Virus record (IMG/VR): IMGVR_UViG_3300008450_000084
Span: 1 to 43,883 of that record
Strand: one strand, 5' to 3'
Source of the DNA: a virus
DNA: 43,883 nucleotides
A program made the position numbers and the translations under genes. Numbering within the stretch: the stretch's first letter is position 1; each line of letters opens with the position of its first letter. This document shows positions 5,821 through 14,800 of the stretch, piece by piece. The notes beneath the pieces are model-generated. The model was not told where the DNA came from, made no database searches, and saw only the letters and a program-made list of their open reading frames with translations.

Positions 5821-5987
5821 ACGACCATCCAGAAGCGGCGGAAGCGGCAACAGAAATTGGGCAAGAAGAGCCAGACTTCTACAGCCTGGAAATGATGTTG
5901 GAGGAGACCGCCAAGTTTGCCATCGGATTTTTGGTGATCTTCGCCGTGGTCGGCGCGATTGCTGCTCTTGTGGGGTACTTCGTTTGA
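5817..5987 (+). CDS. Small single-pass membrane protein (56 aa)
   Basis: A 56-residue protein read from the ATGA overlap at 5817 to TGA at 5985-5987. The first 30 residues are acidic (MNDHPEAAEAATEIGQEEPD). They are followed by one strongly hydrophobic segment, FAIGFLVIFAVVGAIAALVG (about residues 34-53), so it should span the inner membrane once, probably with the acidic end inside. It lies among early plus-strand genes, away from the lysozyme and holins, so an early membrane role such as superinfection exclusion or membrane attachment of replication is as likely as lysis. No family is recognised. Confidence 0.75.
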   Translation: MNDHPEAAEAATEIGQEEPDFYSLEMMLEETAKFAIGFLVIFAVVGAIAALVGYFV

Positions 5988-6187
5988 AAACCCCATGGTT
6001 TGATGGGGGAGAGAACCCCGTGCGGATCGGTGTCTACGAACGTGACCACTGTGGAAACTTTGGCTACTCCTACTGGAGTGGTGCTGAATGGTGCTTTGGT
6101 TCACTCACCATCGGCGGGGCACTTCTCAGCAAAGTCCCATCAAGGTTCCAAGACCTGCCCTGGAGAGGGCTAAAGGAGGATGTATGA
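5984..6187 (+). CDS. Conserved small aromatic-rich phage protein, TTG start (67 aa)
   Basis: A 67-residue protein starting with TTG at 5984 inside a TTGA overlap with the previous stop. The sequence is rich in Trp, Tyr and Gly: VRIGVYERDHCGNFGYSYW, SGAEWCFGSLTIGGALL and the end SRFQDLPWRGLKED. The PVxxGVYE...YxYWxGxxW...Q-x-x-PWRGL pattern is typical of a family of short beta-rich phage proteins without known function (memory-based). No other good start codon exists without losing the conserved beginning, and the overlap supports coupled translation. Confidence 0.7.
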   Translation: MKTPWFDGGENPVRIGVYERDHCGNFGYSYWSGAEWCFGSLTIGGALLSKVPSRFQDLPWRGLKEDV

Positions 6188-6495
6188 GCCTACGCGAAGC
6201 CGCCCAGCAGGCGCTGGAGGCGTTGGAATTGGCCTACGCTGGCACACCCGCGATTACGGTCCACGGCAAAGCCATCGCCGCCCTCAAGGCCGCGCTGGAG
6301 CAGTACGACAAAGACCGGGTGTGGATTGAGGAGCGCAGGGCCAACTGGGTTTTACAGCGCAAGTTGGTTACGGAAACGCCGGAGCGCGACAAACAGCGGC
6401 AGGAGTATGAGGAAGCACGCAGCGCCGCGCTGGAGCAGCCGGAGCAGCCGGTGGCGTGGTGCGACAAGGCCGCGCTGAAGGAGCGCAACGCATGA
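6184..6495 (+). CDS. Hypothetical helical protein with ALE-type repeats (103 aa)
   Basis: The start is ATG at 6184, overlapping the previous stop (ATGA) and preceded by AGGAGG, so the longer open frame from 6088 is rejected. The product has about 103 residues: MSLREAAQQALEALELAYAG, a second ALKAALEQYDKDRVWIEE, a charged coiled-coil-like middle (RDKQRQEYEEARSAALEQPE) and EQPVAWCDKAALKERNA. Such alanine/leucine/glutamate-rich proteins recur in phage early regions; the P-V-A-W motif near the end is often seen in them. Function unknown. The repeated ALE codons (GCG CTG GAG) give local GC-rich repetitive DNA at 6210-6300 and 6425-6445. Confidence 0.7.
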   Translation: MSLREAAQQALEALELAYAGTPAITVHGKAIAALKAALEQYDKDRVWIEERRANWVLQRKLVTETPERDKQRQEYEEARSAALEQPEQPVAWCDKAALKERNA

Positions 6496-6722
6496 CTCGC
6501 GACGACATCATCCGACTACGCGAATTGTGCGATCAGTGGGCAGAAGACCATCTGCAATGCGTGGGCGAATATCACCCCGACTTCCACGCGGTCAGTGATG
6601 AACGCTTCGCCGCCCTTGTCGCCGCTGCCGAGCGCGAACGTGCTTGCCGCATCGTGACTGGCTTGTGCATCAGTGACAACAACGCCAGAGAGATTAACGA
6701 GGCGATCAGAGGGCAACCATGA
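6492..6722 (+). CDS. Hypothetical phage protein (76 aa)
   Basis: The start at 6492 lies in an ATGA overlap with the previous gene; the longer frame from 6456 would run inside that gene and is less likely. The product is about 76 residues: MTRDDIIRLRELCDQWAEDH, then FHAVSDERFAALVAAAERER ACR and a C-terminal CISDNNAREINEAIRGQP. The FA.LVAAAERERAC helix is a very common closing motif of small phage proteins whose roles are unknown. Here it continues into another short segment. Coupled to the following gene by another ATGA. Confidence 0.7.
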   Translation: MTRDDIIRLRELCDQWAEDHLQCVGEYHPDFHAVSDERFAALVAAAERERACRIVTGLCISDNNAREINEAIRGQP

Positions 6723-6925
6723 TCAGCAGCAACATCTACAAGTACAAGCCGCAAGACTTTGCGCGCTGCGAGAGCAATCCTTTGCTCGACCAGTGCAAAA
6801 GATGTGGACGAAACGTGCACATAAATCCTGCGCATCCGGGATGGCAAACGTGGATAGGACCGTGGACAGGTCACGGGCCTTGCCCTAATGGAGACTTCAT
6901 GGAGATCAAGAATGCTGACAGCTAA
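6719..6925 (+). CDS. Hypothetical Cys-containing small protein (68 aa)
   Basis: A 68-residue protein: MISSNIYKYKPQDFARCESN, then LLDQCKRCGRNVHINPAHPG and W-rich WQTWIGPWTGHGPCPNGDF. Cysteines 17, 26 and 29 plus C55 could bind one zinc ion; the pattern is unlike a classic zinc finger. ATG at 6719 overlaps the previous stop by ATGA. Its 3' end overlaps the RecB-like gene by 14 bases. No family is recognised. Confidence 0.65.
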   Translation: MISSNIYKYKPQDFARCESNPLLDQCKRCGRNVHINPAHPGWQTWIGPWTGHGPCPNGDFMEIKNADS

Positions 6926-7667
6926 AGAACGACCATCAGACGCAGGACACTGGTACTCCAGAAACGGAGAACCCACCTACACAATCCTTGGGAAGAACGG
7001 GAAGATCCGCAACACCACGCTCAGAGACGCTAGGGAGTTCAACCTCGTCCCAAGTGTCACTACGATCCTGAACGTGGCCGCAAAGCCTGCTCTGACGAAG
7101 TGGTTGCAGACTCAGGTTCTCCTTGCTGCGCTGACGCTTCCGAAGATCGACAACGAGTCAGAAGACGACTACATCGAGCGAATCCTCGAGGACTCCAAAG
7201 CCCAAGGCAAAGCTGCAGCAGATGCAGGCACTGACATCCACGCCTCGATACAGGGCTTCTACGAGGGTCAGGGATATGGCAGGCATGAACCCCATGTCAT
7301 CGCCTGTAAAGAGGCTCTAGAGGGCTTCTACGGCCCCCAGGAGTGGGTTGCCGAGAGATCCTTTGCCCACGAACTTGGGTACGGCGGGAAAGTTGACCTT
7401 CATGCCGACAACATCGTGGTTGATGTGAAGACCAAAGACTTCACTGATCCTGCGAAGGTGGATGCTTACGATGACCATCTGATGCAACTGGCGGCATACA
7501 GGGTAGGTCTTGGCATGCCTGAAGCAAGATGTGCAAACATCTTTGTGTCTAGGTCCGTCCCAGGCTTGGTAACGATGCGTCATTGGACGCAGGAAGATTT
7601 GACGAGGGGCTTTGCAATGTTCTGCAAGCTCTTGGAATTCTGGCAACTAAGGAGTGACTACAAGTGA
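6912..7667 (+). CDS. RecB/Cas4-like PD-(D/E)XK nuclease
   Basis: About 251 residues from ATG 6912, which has GGAG seven bases upstream. The N-terminal part includes VPSVTTILNVAAKPALTKWL and GTDIHASIQGFYEG (motif-I histidine at about residue 110). The catalytic core is AERSFAHELGYGGKVDLHAD with D162, then VVDVKTKDF with D171 and K173. It ends with the QxxxY signature HLMQLAAYRV (Q192, Y196). GxxD, DxK and QxxxY together define the RecB/Cas4-type exonuclease clan. In phages these act in recombination-linked replication, often beside an SSB or recombinase, which fits the upstream SSB-like gene. It overlaps the following gene by the GTGA at 7664. Confidence 0.88.
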   Translation: MLTAKERPSDAGHWYSRNGEPTYTILGKNGKIRNTTLRDAREFNLVPSVTTILNVAAKPALTKWLQTQVLLAALTLPKIDNESEDDYIERILEDSKAQGKAAADAGTDIHASIQGFYEGQGYGRHEPHVIACKEALEGFYGPQEWVAERSFAHELGYGGKVDLHADNIVVDVKTKDFTDPAKVDAYDDHLMQLAAYRVGLGMPEARCANIFVSRSVPGLVTMRHWTQEDLTRGFAMFCKLLEFWQLRSDYK

Positions 7668-7879
7668 AAGCAATATCCGCATACCTGACTGCAGACGGCA
7701 AGCTATTTGAGTCAGCCGAACAAGCTCATAGGCATGAGTTCATGTTGGCCCGAGAGGAGTCCATCAACGAGTTCATCACTAGCGAGAACAACCATTACAG
7801 GTCGATTTCTCAACGGGCAATGGTTAAAAACACCATCCTCAACTGGGAACTCTGGAAGATTCGCAATGACATTGAGTGA
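7664..7879 (+). CDS. Hypothetical phage protein, GTG start (71 aa)
   Basis: A 71-residue protein starting with GTG in a GTGA overlap with the nuclease stop. The beginning KAISAYLTADGKLFESAEQA and AHRHEFMLAREES resemble a small phage family with a beta-hairpin that reads F-x-x-x-x-x-A-x-x-H-E. The rest is polar and helical (ISQRAMVKNTILNWELWKIR). No function is known to me. It overlaps the last plus-strand gene by 14 bases. Confidence 0.7.
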   Translation: MKAISAYLTADGKLFESAEQAHRHEFMLAREESINEFITSENNHYRSISQRAMVKNTILNWELWKIRNDIE

Positions 7880-8084
7880 CGACCTGATCAAGCAAATCTA
7901 CTTCTACACAGACTCTTTGAACCCCAAGGGTCCTGTAGGAGAAGTAGACATCCTAGATTTCGCCCGCAAGATCGAGGCAGTCTGCAAGATCGAACACGCA
8001 AAAGAGGAACATGCTCGTTGCGTAGAGATCGTGTCTCACATGAATAAGGAAGTCGCCAAAGCACTGGCGAATCAGCGACCATAA
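7866..8084 (+). CDS. Hypothetical phage protein, last gene of plus-strand block (72 aa)
   Basis: The start ATG at 7866 overlaps the previous gene by 14 bases; the longer open frame from 7707 is antisense-like sequence inside that gene. The 72-residue product reads MTLSDDLIKQIYFYTDSLNP, then VDILDFARKIEAVCKIEHAK EEHARCVEIV and a basic end (HMNKEVAKALANQRP). The FARxIEAxxxxxHAxE and AxCVEIV motifs look like a common small phage family without assigned role. Its TAA stop (8082-8084) touches the run of A that is the U-tract of the minus-strand terminator. Confidence 0.7.
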   Translation: MTLSDDLIKQIYFYTDSLNPKGPVGEVDILDFARKIEAVCKIEHAKEEHARCVEIVSHMNKEVAKALANQRP

Positions 8085-8114
8085 AAAACCCCCACCCCGG
8101 TTAAAGGGTGGGGG
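8083..8114 (-). terminator. Strong intrinsic terminator ending the late operon
   Basis: A perfect 9-base-pair stem, CCCCCACCC at 8089-8097 with GGGTGGGGG at 8106-8114, has an 8-base loop. On the minus strand it is followed by six T (plus A at 8083-8088). It sits just after the stop of the last virion gene (8173) and at the meeting point of the two convergent blocks. In the plus direction there is no T-run. Confidence 0.9.
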
Positions 8115-8172
8115 GAACATACCGCTTAATTGGCAACTGCGGTAATCCAGGCGGGAGACTTGCCTGAATTCT

Positions 8173-9207
8173 TTACGGGCGGGGCATCCTGCGCATCACT
8201 GCTTGCCTTCCTGCAGGGGTAGCAAATGATGGCTGAGATGCTTCCGCCATTTCTTCGTAAGACAGTTCCTTCTGGTCGGGCTCTAGTCGGCTGCGCATGT
8301 ACTGCATAGCCCCAGCACCCATACCAATAGGAGCCGCAATAGGTGCAAGCGGCGTCAGCGAACCGACAGCACCAAGAGCAGAAAGACCAGCAAGAGTCGC
8401 ACCAGTCGTGTCGCCCTCTTCGTACATCTGCTTGGCACGAATGCCTTCTCCACCAGCAGCAGCAAGCGCCAGAGGAGGCAGTGCATATCTCGCACCCAAA
8501 GATGCAGGACCGATCATTGATTGGAATATGGCGCTGACCCTCTCAAGACCCGATGGAGGAGTACCACGCGCTATAAGGCGATCCACCAACGCTTTAGGCT
8601 CATTTGGTCCTGCTGGCCCATACATCTTGCTTAGACGTTCCGAGACCTTGCCCTGCCCCTTGGATCGCTGATATGCAGCAGATGCTTGGGGTACACCACC
8701 TATGCCTGGGCGTTCCTGCCCTGCCCAGTTACGAGCCCACTTCTCTCCACTGGTCCCTCCTTGAGGGCCTTGAGCAGTTGCTGCGCCTTGTGCAATGTTG
8801 CGCCCGATTCCTTGAAGAGCAGAGCGACTTACGTCAAGGCCAGCCTTACCCGTTCCCAGAGCAAGGCCAGCACCGCCACCGATGATCTGACCCATCCGGA
8901 CATCTTGCTCCTTCTGAGCTTGATTCATCCTTTCCTCTAAATCGCCCATGTCCGGCATGCCACTAACCGGGGCTGGAATCTCAGGGGGCTCCATAGGAGC
9001 AGTCTGTGGTGGCGCAGCTTGAGGAGCAGCACCCGGTTCTCGCGCAGGCGGAGTCCCTGGTTGCTTGGCCTTGCGCTCCATCTCAAATAGACGCTCTGCA
9101 ATTATGTTTAGTTGCTCTGGAGTCGCATCCTTGGGGGCGGTGAACCTGATGATCATCCCACTGCCGTCAGTGGCTTCCGCCTCGTACTGCTGAATTTCAG
9201 CCATCAT
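8173..9207 (-). CDS. Putative virion/ejection protein, last gene of late operon (344 aa)
   Basis: 344 residues (ATG at 9207 or 9204; GGGGG lies just upstream). The N-terminus has a short domain (EIQQYEAEATDGSGMIIRFT, then ATPEQLNIIAERLFEMER) of a type found at the beginning of some phage internal proteins. A Pro/Ala-rich linker (about 50-90) follows. The rest is glycine/alanine-rich and weakly hydrophobic (MGQIIGGGAGLALGTGKAGL; LPPLALAAAGGEG; GLSALGAVGSLTPLAPIAAP), as expected for a membrane-active internal protein ejected with DNA. No enzyme motif is seen. Its position at the distal end, after two other putative internal proteins, supports the assignment. The ATG overlaps the previous stop. 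Confidence 0.6.
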   Translation of the reverse strand: MMAEIQQYEAEATDGSGMIIRFTAPKDATPEQLNIIAERLFEMERKAKQPGTPPAREPGAAPQAAPPQTAPMEPPEIPAPVSGMPDMGDLEERMNQAQKEQDVRMGQIIGGGAGLALGTGKAGLDVSRSALQGIGRNIAQGAATAQGPQGGTSGEKWARNWAGQERPGIGGVPQASAAYQRSKGQGKVSERLSKMYGPAGPNEPKALVDRLIARGTPPSGLERVSAIFQSMIGPASLGARYALPPLALAAAGGEGIRAKQMYEEGDTTGATLAGLSALGAVGSLTPLAPIAAPIGMGAGAMQYMRSRLEPDQKELSYEEMAEASQPSFATPAGRQAVMRRMPRP

Positions 9208-10826
9208 TGACCCCCTACTGGACGAATAGTGAATCTGGGCTTACCGGATGGAGTAGCCCCAGGCTGTTGTGCAGGAGGATTGACAGAAAATGCCTTAGCA
9301 AGGTCTTGGTCGTAGTTGCTTATCAGGCTCTTGTATGTTGGCGACCGCTCAAACTGGTTGTAGTTCGCTCTCGGGTTCTGCTCTTGGTATCGGCTCCATG
9401 CTTCACCGATGTTGATGTCATGCTGCGCACGCATCGCAATCAGCTTTGCCTTTTGCATCAATACGCCTGGGCTTTGACTTATGTTTCCTCCGATATTGCG
9501 AACAATTGCTCTCTCGCCCTCAGTAATCGCGCCTTGCTTCTGCATGTACAAGATCGTGTAGGCAAGCTCCATTTCAGCCAACGTGCCAGCAGTCTTAGAA
9601 ACATTATCCAAGTCTTTTTGGCTTATGTTGGGCATAAGCTGCCGAACACTGTTCTCAAACCCGCCAAGATTTACACTGGTTGTGCCTGCCTTGATGCCTT
9701 CGTTGATCAGGTTGCCGAACGCAGAGGCGATACCTGGGCGAGAGAACATGCCAAAGCCCTGCGGGCTCTCACTCACAAGCTGTTGAACTCGATTGGCGTT
9801 AAACAGCATTGATCGTGCAGCAGCCGTATTTGTTGTTACCTGCTTTTCTCTCTCAACAGCAGTCCTAGCGCGTCCTACTGCAGTTTCTTTTTCCTCTGCG
9901 GCAGACGATTCAAGTTCTTGAGCAGTCAAGACTCTGCCAGGGCCACTTGGTGCTCCCTGCGAAGGAGCCGCGGGCTGCTCTGCAAAGGACGAGACCAAAG
10001 ACTTCTCAATCTCTCTAAGCCTTGCGGGGTTGCCGCTCATGGCTTCCCTTAAGGCATCATCGTGTTCTCTTGCCCTAGTCATAGGGACATTGAGAGTTTG
10101 ACCTTCAAGGCCTTTGATAGTCCGCAGTTGAATTGCTACCGGCGTAATGTCTGGTCTCTTGGTTCGATACAGCAAACCAGTAGCCAAGTCCACCATGCCT
10201 TCAGGAGTCTCCTGATACCGCTTGCGTTGAAGCTCCCCCAGCTTCTCGGTAATGTCAACAATGCCCTTACTCGGGTCCATCATTGCCGCCCGCAGGAGGT
10301 TCACACTGTTGGCGACATTGGGGTTGGGCGGCATGAAAGGCTCACCCTTGATGCCTTCAGTTCCCGGAGGCTGTTGAGCTACCGCCGCTTGTGCAGGAGG
10401 TGCCCCAGCCGGTGCGGCCATAGGAGTCGGCGGTTGTGCTCCAGGCTGCCCTGCAGGTTGTGGCTGTCCCGGAGTTTGTGACCCAGGTTGCGGAGGCGCT
10501 GCCCCAGGCTCCATTTGACCCATTAGGAAGCGCTGACGAGCCCTCTGTTGCTCAAGCTGCATGCCCTGCTGGGCTACGCCTAACTGAGCCTGGGCAAGTT
10601 CCTGCTCTCGCTTGAACTCTGCTTCTTCAGCGCCTCGCAGCTTTCCAGCAGCGTTTCCTAGGGCCTCTCCAAAAGAACCCGTGCGGGTAGGAGCCAAGAA
10701 GCCTTCTGCCATCGCAAGCAGAACCGGATCAAACAGCCTGTTCTTTCTTGCGTCCAAAGACTGAGTTACCCGATCAAGAGCCTCTTGGTACTTGCGCTGA
10801 TACTCTTCAAGTGTGTCAACAGCCAT
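9204..10826 (-). CDS. Putative internal virion / DNA-ejection protein (540 aa)
   Basis: A 540-residue, mainly helical protein. Residues 1-110 form a coiled-coil-like segment (LEEYQRKYQEALDRVTQSLD; EEAEFKREQELAQAQLGVAQ). Next comes a Pro/Gln/Ala/Gly-rich linker (about 110-165), a middle helical part and a long helical domain (about 330-500; FGMFSRPGIASAFGNLINEG; ISQKDLDNVSKTAGTLAEME). The ending is Pro-rich (NPPAQQPGATPSG). Long helical proteins with Gln/Ala-rich linkers, grouped next to a giant tail-end gene, are typical of podovirus ejection proteins that are packed inside the head; P22 gp7/gp16/gp20 are the functional model, not demonstrable homologues. Tightly coupled to both neighbours. 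Confidence 0.6.
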   Translation of the reverse strand: MAVDTLEEYQRKYQEALDRVTQSLDARKNRLFDPVLLAMAEGFLAPTRTGSFGEALGNAAGKLRGAEEAEFKREQELAQAQLGVAQQGMQLEQQRARQRFLMGQMEPGAAPPQPGSQTPGQPQPAGQPGAQPPTPMAAPAGAPPAQAAVAQQPPGTEGIKGEPFMPPNPNVANSVNLLRAAMMDPSKGIVDITEKLGELQRKRYQETPEGMVDLATGLLYRTKRPDITPVAIQLRTIKGLEGQTLNVPMTRAREHDDALREAMSGNPARLREIEKSLVSSFAEQPAAPSQGAPSGPGRVLTAQELESSAAEEKETAVGRARTAVEREKQVTTNTAAARSMLFNANRVQQLVSESPQGFGMFSRPGIASAFGNLINEGIKAGTTSVNLGGFENSVRQLMPNISQKDLDNVSKTAGTLAEMELAYTILYMQKQGAITEGERAIVRNIGGNISQSPGVLMQKAKLIAMRAQHDINIGEAWSRYQEQNPRANYNQFERSPTYKSLISNYDQDLAKAFSVNPPAQQPGATPSGKPRFTIRPVGGQ

Positions 10827-10838
10827 GTTTGACTCCTG

Positions 10839-11801
10839 TTAATCCCCAGGCCCACGATCTTCGTCAGCAGGAGTTGGTACTTGATACAACGTGTACAGCG
10901 AAGCCGTGTCTTGCGGAGTGGCAGTACCTGCAAACACTTTCTCCCACAGCGACTTCAGTCGATCACCAGCAGTACCTGCAGCAGCAGACCCCAAGACCCC
11001 AAGCAATCCAGTAGCGGTCGCAAGCGGAGACTGTTGATATGCACCAGCCTCCGGACCAACAAACTTCTGTTCGCTGGTAAGGGGCACTTGATAGCCACGC
11101 AACAACCCAGACACGTTGGTCGCCTGATTCAGCGGGAAGTCAAGTTTGCTTTGCTCGTACTTCTGACGTTCAGCACCTGCCTTGGTCAGAGCTTGAGCAC
11201 CCGTCAATCCGAGTTCTTGCTCCTTGCCAGCAATCTCAGCCTGCGCCCTTGATGCAGCAGTCTGGCCCGTCATCTCATCAATAGCGGCCTTCAGAGCGCC
11301 CTCATATCCCTTAGACAGAGCACCGTACTGCTGACCCGTCAGATTAGATTGAACGTCTGCTAGAGACTGTCCTAGAGCCCCCGCGTAGCGCTGGCTTCCA
11401 AGACCACCAGAACCTACAAATCCAGCCTTCAGAGAGGGAAGAAGATTGCGCTGCAGGTTCTGCTGGCTCAACCTCGCCATCTCATCCACCACGTTCGTGG
11501 TGTACGGATTCATCAGAGCATTGATGCGGTCAGGAGTGATGCCACTTGCTGCGGCAGCAGCAGTCTGACCCGCAGCAGTTAGCCCAGGCTTGTAGGCGTC
11601 AGCAGCGGTAGTAAGAGCGCCATACCCCTGCGTTTGCAGAGGGTCATACGCCGCAATGCCTTCTGCTGCAGTTCTCTTTAGAGCATCCTGCCCCGTGTTG
11701 GACAGTTGCGTCAGGTAGTTGGTGTAGTAGTCCGGCGCCGTCTGAGTCGTCGTCGTCGTCTTGGTGATATCCGGCAGCGGAGCGCCTTGGGTGATACTCA
11801 T
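10839..11801 (-). CDS. Putative internal virion / DNA-ejection protein (320 aa)
   Basis: 320 residues, helical with many Ala/Gly/Gln. The conserved-looking core INALMNPYTTNVVDEMARLS then QQNLQRNLLPSLKAGFVGSG and GSQRYAGALGQSLADVQSNL is familiar from uncharacterised proteins next to giant tail-end genes in environmental phages (memory-based). A weakly hydrophobic region near the C-terminus (ATGLLGVLGSAAAGTAG) could touch membranes. The N-terminus is Thr-rich and disordered. It lies immediately downstream of the giant gene (two-base gap) and upstream of another helical internal protein. A role in the ejected protein set is inferred. Confidence 0.6.
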   Translation of the reverse strand: MSITQGAPLPDITKTTTTTQTAPDYYTNYLTQLSNTGQDALKRTAAEGIAAYDPLQTQGYGALTTAADAYKPGLTAAGQTAAAAASGITPDRINALMNPYTTNVVDEMARLSQQNLQRNLLPSLKAGFVGSGGLGSQRYAGALGQSLADVQSNLTGQQYGALSKGYEGALKAAIDEMTGQTAASRAQAEIAGKEQELGLTGAQALTKAGAERQKYEQSKLDFPLNQATNVSGLLRGYQVPLTSEQKFVGPEAGAYQQSPLATATGLLGVLGSAAAGTAGDRLKSLWEKVFAGTATPQDTASLYTLYQVPTPADEDRGPGD

Positions 11802-11803
11802 GT

Positions 11804-14800
11804 TTAACCCCTAGCTGACTTTTGCTTGCTGGTCTTCTTGAGATACTCAAGAGGAGACTTGGCAGGCGGTGGGAGATCCTTCGGACCAGACGACCTCGCG
11901 TGAGCACGGATGGAGTGCATCATGTCGTAGAGTTTATCTGATCCAGCCTTCGTTGAGCCATTTCCTAGCGCAGCAACTACGTCCGCGGGAAAGACGAATT
12001 CACCATCGGCCAGCATCGCAGGAATGTCGTCAGACTGCCCGTCTCCCGGCCCTGTCACAGCATCCCCTCGACGGAAGTCAACTCGAGCCTTACCGGAGTG
12101 GTGAACTACGTTCAAACCACCCTTTGCATACTGGCCATATCGAGTACCCATCGCAAACAGCGGAGTAGCTAGACCACCCGCCTTGAATGCTGGAGCTTCT
12201 TCAGACTTCCTCTCTCCATACGGATCAAGCAGTTCGTCAATGCTCTGCTCTTTGCCGTATGCGTAGCGGTCGGGTTGTTCCATCGGTTGGCTTGGAGTCA
12301 TAGGTTGTTGCTGCCTTGGAGTTGGGGTGTAGTCGTTCCTCTCAACTTGAGACAAGAACGCGGCAAGGGGGCTGATGAACTTTGCGGCGCCCGATGTTTG
12401 TAATGGAGACACAGTAGGCAAAACATCAGCAGGCTTACCAGCAGCAGGCGCCAACATCTGCAAGCCACTTTGCATCCGTTTTTTTCTTGCAGCTTCTTCT
12501 GCCGCCTTTGCCGCAGCCAGTTCTTGTGCTGTTTGTGCTTGCGTCAGAGTAGCCAACTGACCAGTCAACTCAGACATTGCAGCATTTGTGGCTGCCGTCT
12601 CATCAAGACCCGCCTGGACTAATTGATCAATTCGCTCTTGCAATTGGGCGATACGAGGATCTGCAGGAGGAATTTCAGGCTCATCTATGTTTGTTTTTGT
12701 GCCTGCATCAGTCGATGTTTGAGTGTTGGTTGTCAGGTCAACCGCTGTCTGTGTATTGCTGGTTGGATCAACAGTTGTCTGTGTTCCTGTGTTTGCATCA
12801 ACTGTTGTTGTTATGCCACTAGCCGTGTCTGTGACGGTCTGAGTGTTGGCATTTGGATCAACCGTCGTTTGTACGCCCGCATTTGGGTCAACGGTTGTCT
12901 GAGTGTTTGTCGCTGCATCAACTGCGGTCTGTGTGCCTGTATTTGCATCAACAGTCGTAGTCACCCCAGTGTTGTTGTCAACACTCGTCTGCGTGTTGGC
13001 ATTCGGGTCTGTTGTTGTTTGCGTATTGGTTGTTGGGTCAACAGTCGTTTGAGTGCCAGTGTTCGCATCAACCGTTGTGGTTGTCCCCGTCGTTACGTCA
13101 GTTGCCGTCTGAGTATTTGCGTTTGGATCAACGGTTGTCTGAGTGTTTGTTGTCGGGTCAACCACAGTCTCTGTGCCAGTGGCGGCATCAACGGTAGTCG
13201 TCGTGCCAGTGCTGGTGTCAACATTTGTCTGAGTGTTTGTGTCTGGATTAACCGTTGTTGCGGTGTTCGCACTGGTATCAACAGCAGTGTTCGCATCTGG
13301 ATTGACCACTACACCAGTGTTCGTGTCTACCTCAATGCCCGTATTTGGATTTGTAGCCACACCAGTGGCAGTGTCTACCGCAACGCCAGTGTCGGTGTTA
13401 ACAACCTGATTGCCATCAACAGCAACATCTGTCTTGGTCGCCGTATTGGTTGTTGGATCAACCGAAACCGTATCTCCTGTATTAACAGGGTCAACCGTTT
13501 CAACAACTTTTACATTGCCGTCGTTTGTCTCAACAACAGCTTTTGTGCCATCGTCATTGACAGCAACAACTACTGCAGTTTGAGTGGTATCTGTTTGTGT
13601 AGCTGCATCAGTCACAGTTGTGTCTTCAACTGTGGTGGCTGTGTTGTTTGTTGAGTCAACAGTTACTGAGTCTCCAGTCGTAACACCAGAAGGCGTGTCA
13701 ACAATTGCCGTAGTCCCATCTGGAGACTCCACAATCGCCTTTGTGCCGGTGTCGTTTGTTGCGACTACGATTGCTTGATTGTCTGTAGTCAAATCAATAG
13801 CTGTATCGGCAACTGTATTGACAACAGCATCTGCCTTCGTGGCAGTGTTGGTTACAGGATCAACAGTTACGCTGTCTCCGACATTGATGTCAGGAGATGT
13901 TTGAACAACCGAAGTCTCTCCAGTAGGAGACTGAACAACCGCCAAAGTGTTGTCGTTATTGACTGCAACAACAGTTGAAGGCTCAACAGTCGGCTCAGTA
14001 GTTGGCTCAACGGATGGCGTGGTAACTGGCTCAGTAATTGTCTCTACAGGGGTTGGCTCAGTAGTCAAGACCGCAGTATTGGTCGCAGGGTCTACAGCTA
14101 CCGTATCACCAGTCGTGACACCAAAAGGCGCGTCAACAATTGCAGTGGTCCCGTCTTGGGACTCCACAATCGCCTTGGTGCCAGTTTCGTTTGTTGCGAC
14201 TACGGTGGCTTGGTTGGTAGTGACCTTATACGCAGGCGCCAATCTGGTTCCCGCCTGCGTATCAACCGTAACTGATTCTCCGAAAGTGAAACTTTCCCCA
14301 GGATTACCTGCAGCTACTTGTACGACACTGCCGTTTGCTAACGCAACCGTTGCGGTGTCTCCGTACTGGCCTACATCTACGATCTTTCCCTCAATCCGAC
14401 CAGTTGGAGCTGGGCCTGTCAGAGACGTAACCTCCCCCGTATACGGGTTGGTCATCGTTTGATTCTGAAGGTTAATCGTATATTGACCGCCGACCTTCAT
14501 CCCAGGGAATGCAGTGACAAGCGTTCTATTCCCAAATCCGTCTTGAATTACAGCGTTTTCAGCATCAACACTAAGCACCCAACCAGAAATCTGAGTAGGC
14601 GCTGCAGGCGGATTCAGTCTTAGTTCTTCCTCCCGTCTTGCTTGATCTTCTCTCTGCTTAAAAAACAAGGCCCAATCTGTTTCGTCCGTGGCCGTTCCGT
14701 CCTTGGCATCTTGACGCTTCTGGTCAATGTAGGCACTGCTGTATCCAGCAGCTTGCATTGCATTAGCCACTTGATCGAATGACTTTCCAGAAGCCAAGGC

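Noticed and set aside
6888-6911. Upstream start for the RecB-like nuclease
   Set aside because: It would lengthen the overlap with the previous gene and lacks a ribosome-binding site; ATG 6912 has GGAG at good spacing.
12690-13226. CRISPR-like array suspected from the regular 30-base repeats
   Set aside because: Repeats are in one open frame, directly adjacent without unique spacers, and vary at third codon positions, so they are protein repeats.
12623-13654. Plus-strand open frame of 343 codons within the giant gene
   Set aside because: It is produced by the repeats of the minus-strand gene (Cys/Asn/Arg-rich reading of the same units) and has no start signal.
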